The notes under the pieces: model-generated
Seen by the model: the letters and a program-made list of their open reading frames with translations, nothing else
What the model was told of the DNA's origin: nothing
Databases searched by the model: none
Program-made: the position numbers and the translations under genes
Shown here: piece by piece, positions 61,645 through 64,000 of the stretch
How positions within the stretch are numbered: the first letter of the stretch is position 1
Layout of the letters: each line of letters begins with the position of its first letter
NCBI GenBank assembly: GCA_016708725.1
Contig: JADJFE010000002.1
Coordinates: forward strand, 124,001 to 188,000
Length of the DNA stretch: 64,000 bases
Source: Candidatus Aalborgicola bjergmarkensis
GTDB taxonomy: Bacteria > Pseudomonadota > Gammaproteobacteria > Burkholderiales > Burkholderiaceae_C
Direction: 5' to 3'

Positions 61645-62562
61645 TCATTGACCCCCAAACCCCCGCACCAACGCCCGGCAAGCCGCTGCGGGGTCCGGCG
61701 ACTGGGTGATGGCCGAAATCACCGCTGCGTAGGCGTGGCACAGTGCGTGGGTGGTGGCCATCTTGGCCAGCACCACAGCGTCGGCCACGCAGTAGCCACA
61801 AGCCAGCGCCGCAGCGGCGGTGGATGCAAAGGTGCAGCCAGTGCCGTGATGGTGATGGGTATTCACGCGCGGCAGGCTCAACCAGCCGCTGGTCTGGGCG
61901 CATTGCAGCCAGTCGCTGGCCAGGCCTGTGGCGGGTGCTGCGTCGCCCCCGGTGATGGCCAGCGGCGGCTGGTTCTTCGTACCAGATGTCTGCCCGATGT
62001 GCAGGCCCAGGCGCCTGGCTTCCGCGCGGTTGGGTGTGGCCAGGGTGGCGCGCGGCAGTAGCTCTTGCATGTAGGTCTGCACCAGTGCGTCGTCAGCAAA
62101 GCTGGCTCCGGTGGTGGCGCCCAGTACCGGGTCCACGACCAGGGCCAGCGCATGGCCTCTTCCCCGCAAACGGTCCACCCAGTCGCACACCACGCGCAGA
62201 TTGTCCACGCTGCCCAGCAGCCCGGTCTTGATGGCCTGTGGCGGCAGGTCTTGTGCGAGCGCGGCCAGCTGGGCATCCAGCAGAGCGGCGCTGACCGGCT
62301 CCACGTGTGTGACGGACACCGAGTTTTGCGCGGTGATGGCGGCCACTGCCGTACACCCATGCACGCCAAAGGCTTGCAAGGCCTTGAGGTCGGCCTGCAG
62401 TCCGGCGCCAGCACCTGGGTCGGAACCGGCCACGCTCCAGACCACGGGACGCATGTCGGCGGCCAGCGAGCGCACTTCAGTGCCAAATGTGCCTAATGTG
62501 CCTAATGTGCTCAATGTGCTTGCAGCCCTTGTGGGATGTGCGGGAGCAGCTTCTTTTTTCAT
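61645..62562 (-). CDS. thiD: HMP/HMP-P kinase ThiD fused to the ThiE C-terminal tail
   Basis: ThiD phosphorylates hydroxymethylpyrimidine and its phosphate in thiamine synthesis. The domain runs from RPVVWSVAGSDPGAGAGLQA through AAITAQNSVSVTH, AIKTGLLGS, VVDPVLGATTG, TPNRAEA and the HHHHGTGCTFASTAAAALAC anion hole. The last 26 residues (AVISAITQSPDPAAACRALV..) are the ThiE C-terminus, joined through shared GCAGCG; the rest of ThiE is absent. An N-terminal stretch of about 36 residues (STLSTLGTLGTFGT) is a tandem repeat and may not be translated; Met at 62454 (MRPVVWS) is an alternative start. A TPP riboswitch lies upstream. Confidence 0.85.
   Translation of the reverse strand: MKKEAAPAHPTRAASTLSTLGTLGTFGTEVRSLAADMRPVVWSVAGSDPGAGAGLQADLKALQAFGVHGCTAVAAITAQNSVSVTHVEPVSAALLDAQLAALAQDLPPQAIKTGLLGSVDNLRVVCDWVDRLRGRGHALALVVDPVLGATTGASFADDALVQTYMQELLPRATLATPNRAEARRLGLHIGQTSGTKNQPPLAITGGDAAPATGLASDWLQCAQTSGWLSLPRVNTHHHHGTGCTFASTAAAALACGYCVADAVVLAKMATTHALCHAYAAVISAITQSPDPAAACRALVRGFGGQ
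62533..62562 (-). repeat. Short dispersed motif at thiD upstream end
   Basis: GTGGGATGTGCGGGAGCAGC (plus strand) matches the core of the dispersed motif and covers the distal ATG of thiD. Confidence 0.4.
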
Positions 62563-62675
62563 AGTAGATTCACAGCAGGATGGGGTGGCCTGCGACGGGT
62601 GTGGACGCTACCGCCATGTCCTGACGCGCCATGATTCCGGCCTCAAAGGCCAGTCGCCCGCCTCGCTGCCATGGG

Positions 62676-62754
62676 CCAGCTGGCGGGCTGGTATGAACCA
62701 GATCAAGTTCACGGGTTCGGCATCCATCTCAGCGCAACCATTGCGCACCCCGGA
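62676..62754 (-). promoter_or_regulatory. TPP riboswitch (THI box)
   Basis: Minus strand reads GGGGTGCGC..., GCGCTGAGATGG (P2/J core CTGAGA), ACCCGTGAACTTGATCTGG and TTCATACCAGC, the conserved thiamine pyrophosphate-sensing aptamer. It lies about 110 bp upstream of the thiD start and would repress it when TPP is abundant. Confidence 0.9.
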
Positions 62755-62929
62755 CAAAGGGCGAGTGTACGTAGGGGATGCGTCCCTTGACCGGATGTCA
62801 ACTGCGCCCGGATGCAGCGCAGGTGAACATGGCATCCACACACATCGGCGCGGTGGCTTTCATCCACCAGTTTGGCTCCAGTCTGAACGAATTAGGGTCG
62901 TACATCTAATTCACTATTGGAAAAATTAA

Positions 62930-62941
62930 ACGAACGTTCGT
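62930..62941. promoter_or_regulatory. 12-bp palindrome, TetR-type operator candidate
   Basis: ACGAACGTTCGT, a perfect palindrome in an AT-rich stretch preceding the 63 kb genes. TetR/AcrR repressors bind such sites; no regulator gene is in view. Confidence 0.4.
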
Positions 62942-63007
62942 ACAGTTCCACGCGACCGTCACCGGTTTTTTATTAAATGTCTAAATTTTTAAACGTGGAG
63001 TTCGATC

Positions 63008-63148
63008 ATGCAACAAGTCTCAAAAAGGCGCCCTCTTTTCTTCCGCGCCGCTTTCGTTGGTTGTGCTAAAGCACTAACCGTCGAGGATTCCTCTACAGCC
63101 GATGTCGCCTGCTGGTTCAAAAAACCTACGGCGGCGAATTTAATCTGA
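63008..63148 (+). CDS. Small hypothetical protein (46 aa)
   Basis: MQQVSKRRPLFFRAAFVGCA then KALTVEDSSTADVACWFKKP. GGAG seven bases upstream supports translation, but there is no recognised family, and codons are unremarkable. Located between the palindromic operator and the DUF2156 gene. Confidence 0.3.
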   Translation: MQQVSKRRPLFFRAAFVGCAKALTVEDSSTADVACWFKKPTAANLI

Positions 63149-63221
63149 TGTGAACAGTCTGGCAACCATTGCCGTGTTGACTGAAATTGCAAACAAATCG
63201 GTTTTTTTTTAGGGGACTATC

Positions 63222-64000
63222 ATGAGCAACCAATTACTGGTGTTGGAGTCAGGTTTTCAGGTACCGTCGACTTACACCTTCACCCAGAGCGAGCGCCTCA
63301 GCTATTTGAAGAACTATGGCGTTCATTCCATGGCGTTTTCAACCTTGCAGCCTGATATGGAGTATTTTGATGTTCCAGGGGTTGGGTATATTGCGTATGC
63401 CCGCTACCTGGGCTTGAAGTTTGTTCTGTCAGATCCAATTTGTGATCCATCACACGTGGAGTCGATGCTCAATCGCTTTGTTGCCAAGTATCCGAATGCA
63501 GTATTTGCACAAGTTACCAAGAACGTGGTGGACATACTGCACCGCAATCACGGTTATTTCGGTACCCAGTTTGGGTCCGAATCCAAAATACCGCTGGCCG
63601 ACTGGGATCTGCGCGGCAAGAAAAAACAGATCATTCGCACGGCCATCAACCAGGCCGTCGCACAGAATGTCGAGATTCGCGAGGGTTGTTTTGATCACTA
63701 TACCAAGAAGATTTCCGAATCGTGGATCAAGACACGCAAGTGCAAGAGCAATGAGATCCGTTTTCTGATCCGTCCCATGCTGATGAGCTACAAGGAAGGC
63801 ACGCGTTACTTTTATGCCTACCAGAATGGCGAAGCAGTGGGCTTTGTATTTTTTGACCCCATTTACCGCAATGGCAAACTGGTTGCTTATGTGCCGAACA
63901 TTTCCCGTGCTTGTGCCACGTTCAAGCAGGGATTGTGGTATCCCATGATGGCACACGCCATGGAGGTATTCAAGGCCGAAGGGGTGGAGTATCTGGACAT
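63222..64000 (+). CDS. DUF2156 protein (MprF/LysX-type acyl-carrier domain), partial
   Basis: The visible 259 codons start MSNQLLVLESGFQVPSTYTF with AGGGGA upstream. Recognisable blocks are LGLKFVLSDPICDPSHVESM, GYFGTQFGSESKIPLADWDL, RGKKKQIIRTAINQAV, SWIKTRKCKSNEIRFLIRPM and GFVFFDPIYRNGKLVAYVPN. This is the GNAT-like aminoacyl/lysyl-transferase fold of DUF2156 (phosphatidylglycerol lysyltransferase C-domain). No transmembrane segments so far, so a free-standing enzyme. Substrate unknown. The gene runs off the window end. Confidence 0.82.
   Translation, partial: MSNQLLVLESGFQVPSTYTFTQSERLSYLKNYGVHSMAFSTLQPDMEYFDVPGVGYIAYARYLGLKFVLSDPICDPSHVESMLNRFVAKYPNAVFAQVTKNVVDILHRNHGYFGTQFGSESKIPLADWDLRGKKKQIIRTAINQAVAQNVEIREGCFDHYTKKISESWIKTRKCKSNEIRFLIRPMLMSYKEGTRYFYAYQNGEAVGFVFFDPIYRNGKLVAYVPNISRACATFKQGLWYPMMAHAMEVFKAEGVEYLD

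Noticed and set aside
1..64000. tRNA or rRNA genes
   Set aside because: I looked for cloverleaf-like TTCGAATC/GGTTCRA blocks and rRNA words and found none that hold up.

Overview
The window reads as chromosomal DNA of a Burkholderiales betaproteobacterium, most likely Comamonadaceae. The inference rests on a Cys-free (Mg-type) HemB, DUF3567, DUF3108, DUF2917 beside a MocR regulator, mfd near ispD/ispF, and a dispersed motif built on ATAGCTGCTCCCGC. Ordinary core genes are interleaved with a large amount of mobile and decaying accessory DNA. Many genes carry single-base indels or other frameshifts (mfd, istB, two ATPase-partner genes), so sequencing error or real pseudogenisation must be weighed case by case. 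One frameshift, in a PIN toxin, is clearly explained by an 8-bp tandem duplication.

Layout. 0-5.5 kb: start of an M16 peptidase, two small genes, frameshifted mfd, and a PIN toxin/antitoxin pair split by an omega-RNA-like fragment. 5.6-8.9 kb: a composite repeat with terminal inverted repeats (copy A) invaded by a group II intron with a broken reverse transcriptase, then a PIN fragment and a VapBC module. 8.9-10.2 kb: fused ispDF. 10.3-21.6 kb: a complete class II lanthipeptide cluster (NHLP-leader precursor, unknown 458-aa protein, CCG-type LanM, HlyD-like protein, peptidase ABC exporter, second ABC exporter, cyclic-nucleotide-binding protein), bracketed by a 28-bp direct repeat whose left copy lies inside ispF. 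21.7-26.5 kb: DUF1640, DUF2917, MocR regulator, and an SDR gene between repeat copies B and C. 26.6-29.8 kb: DUF262 plus broken AAA ATPase, a tnpB/RNA relic, a cusA fragment and repeat D. 29.8-40.7 kb: PCu(A)C chaperone, hemB, CorA, purU, DUF3567, DUF3108, a periplasmic binding protein, a chemoreceptor, a haem-c-motif diguanylate cyclase and DUF1640. 40.7-42.9 kb: two pieces of a DNA methyltransferase gene separated by repeat E, MazEF and an orphan antitoxin, then a PIN toxin/antitoxin pair. 42.9-50.4 kb: RND efflux pair, TauE, Cache protein and a chemoreceptor.

50.6-62.6 kb is an accretion region at the thiamine locus. Three copies of the 3' end of thiE, all in one orientation, delimit two cargo blocks. 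The first holds a DUF4258 toxin, an XRE antitoxin with an extended C-terminus and a SecB-like protein, which looks like a toxin-antitoxin-chaperone (TAC) module, plus an AAA ATPase fragment. The second holds an ABC-ATPase/TOPRIM-like pair and an hsdS tail. The ABC ATPase is split by an IS1634-type element (TSD TTGCAA), which is itself split by a 4.75-kb IS21-type element (TSD GTCGATC) carrying a Zn-ribbon protein and a ParB-like protein next to istAB. thiD, preceded by a TPP riboswitch, is fused to the thiE tail. The window ends in a DUF2156 gene.

The most interesting items are the TAC-like module, the serial thiE-end repeats, the lanthipeptide island with its direct repeats, the IS21 variant with a ParB-like gene, and the composite repeat made of two inverted copies of a short intergenic motif.
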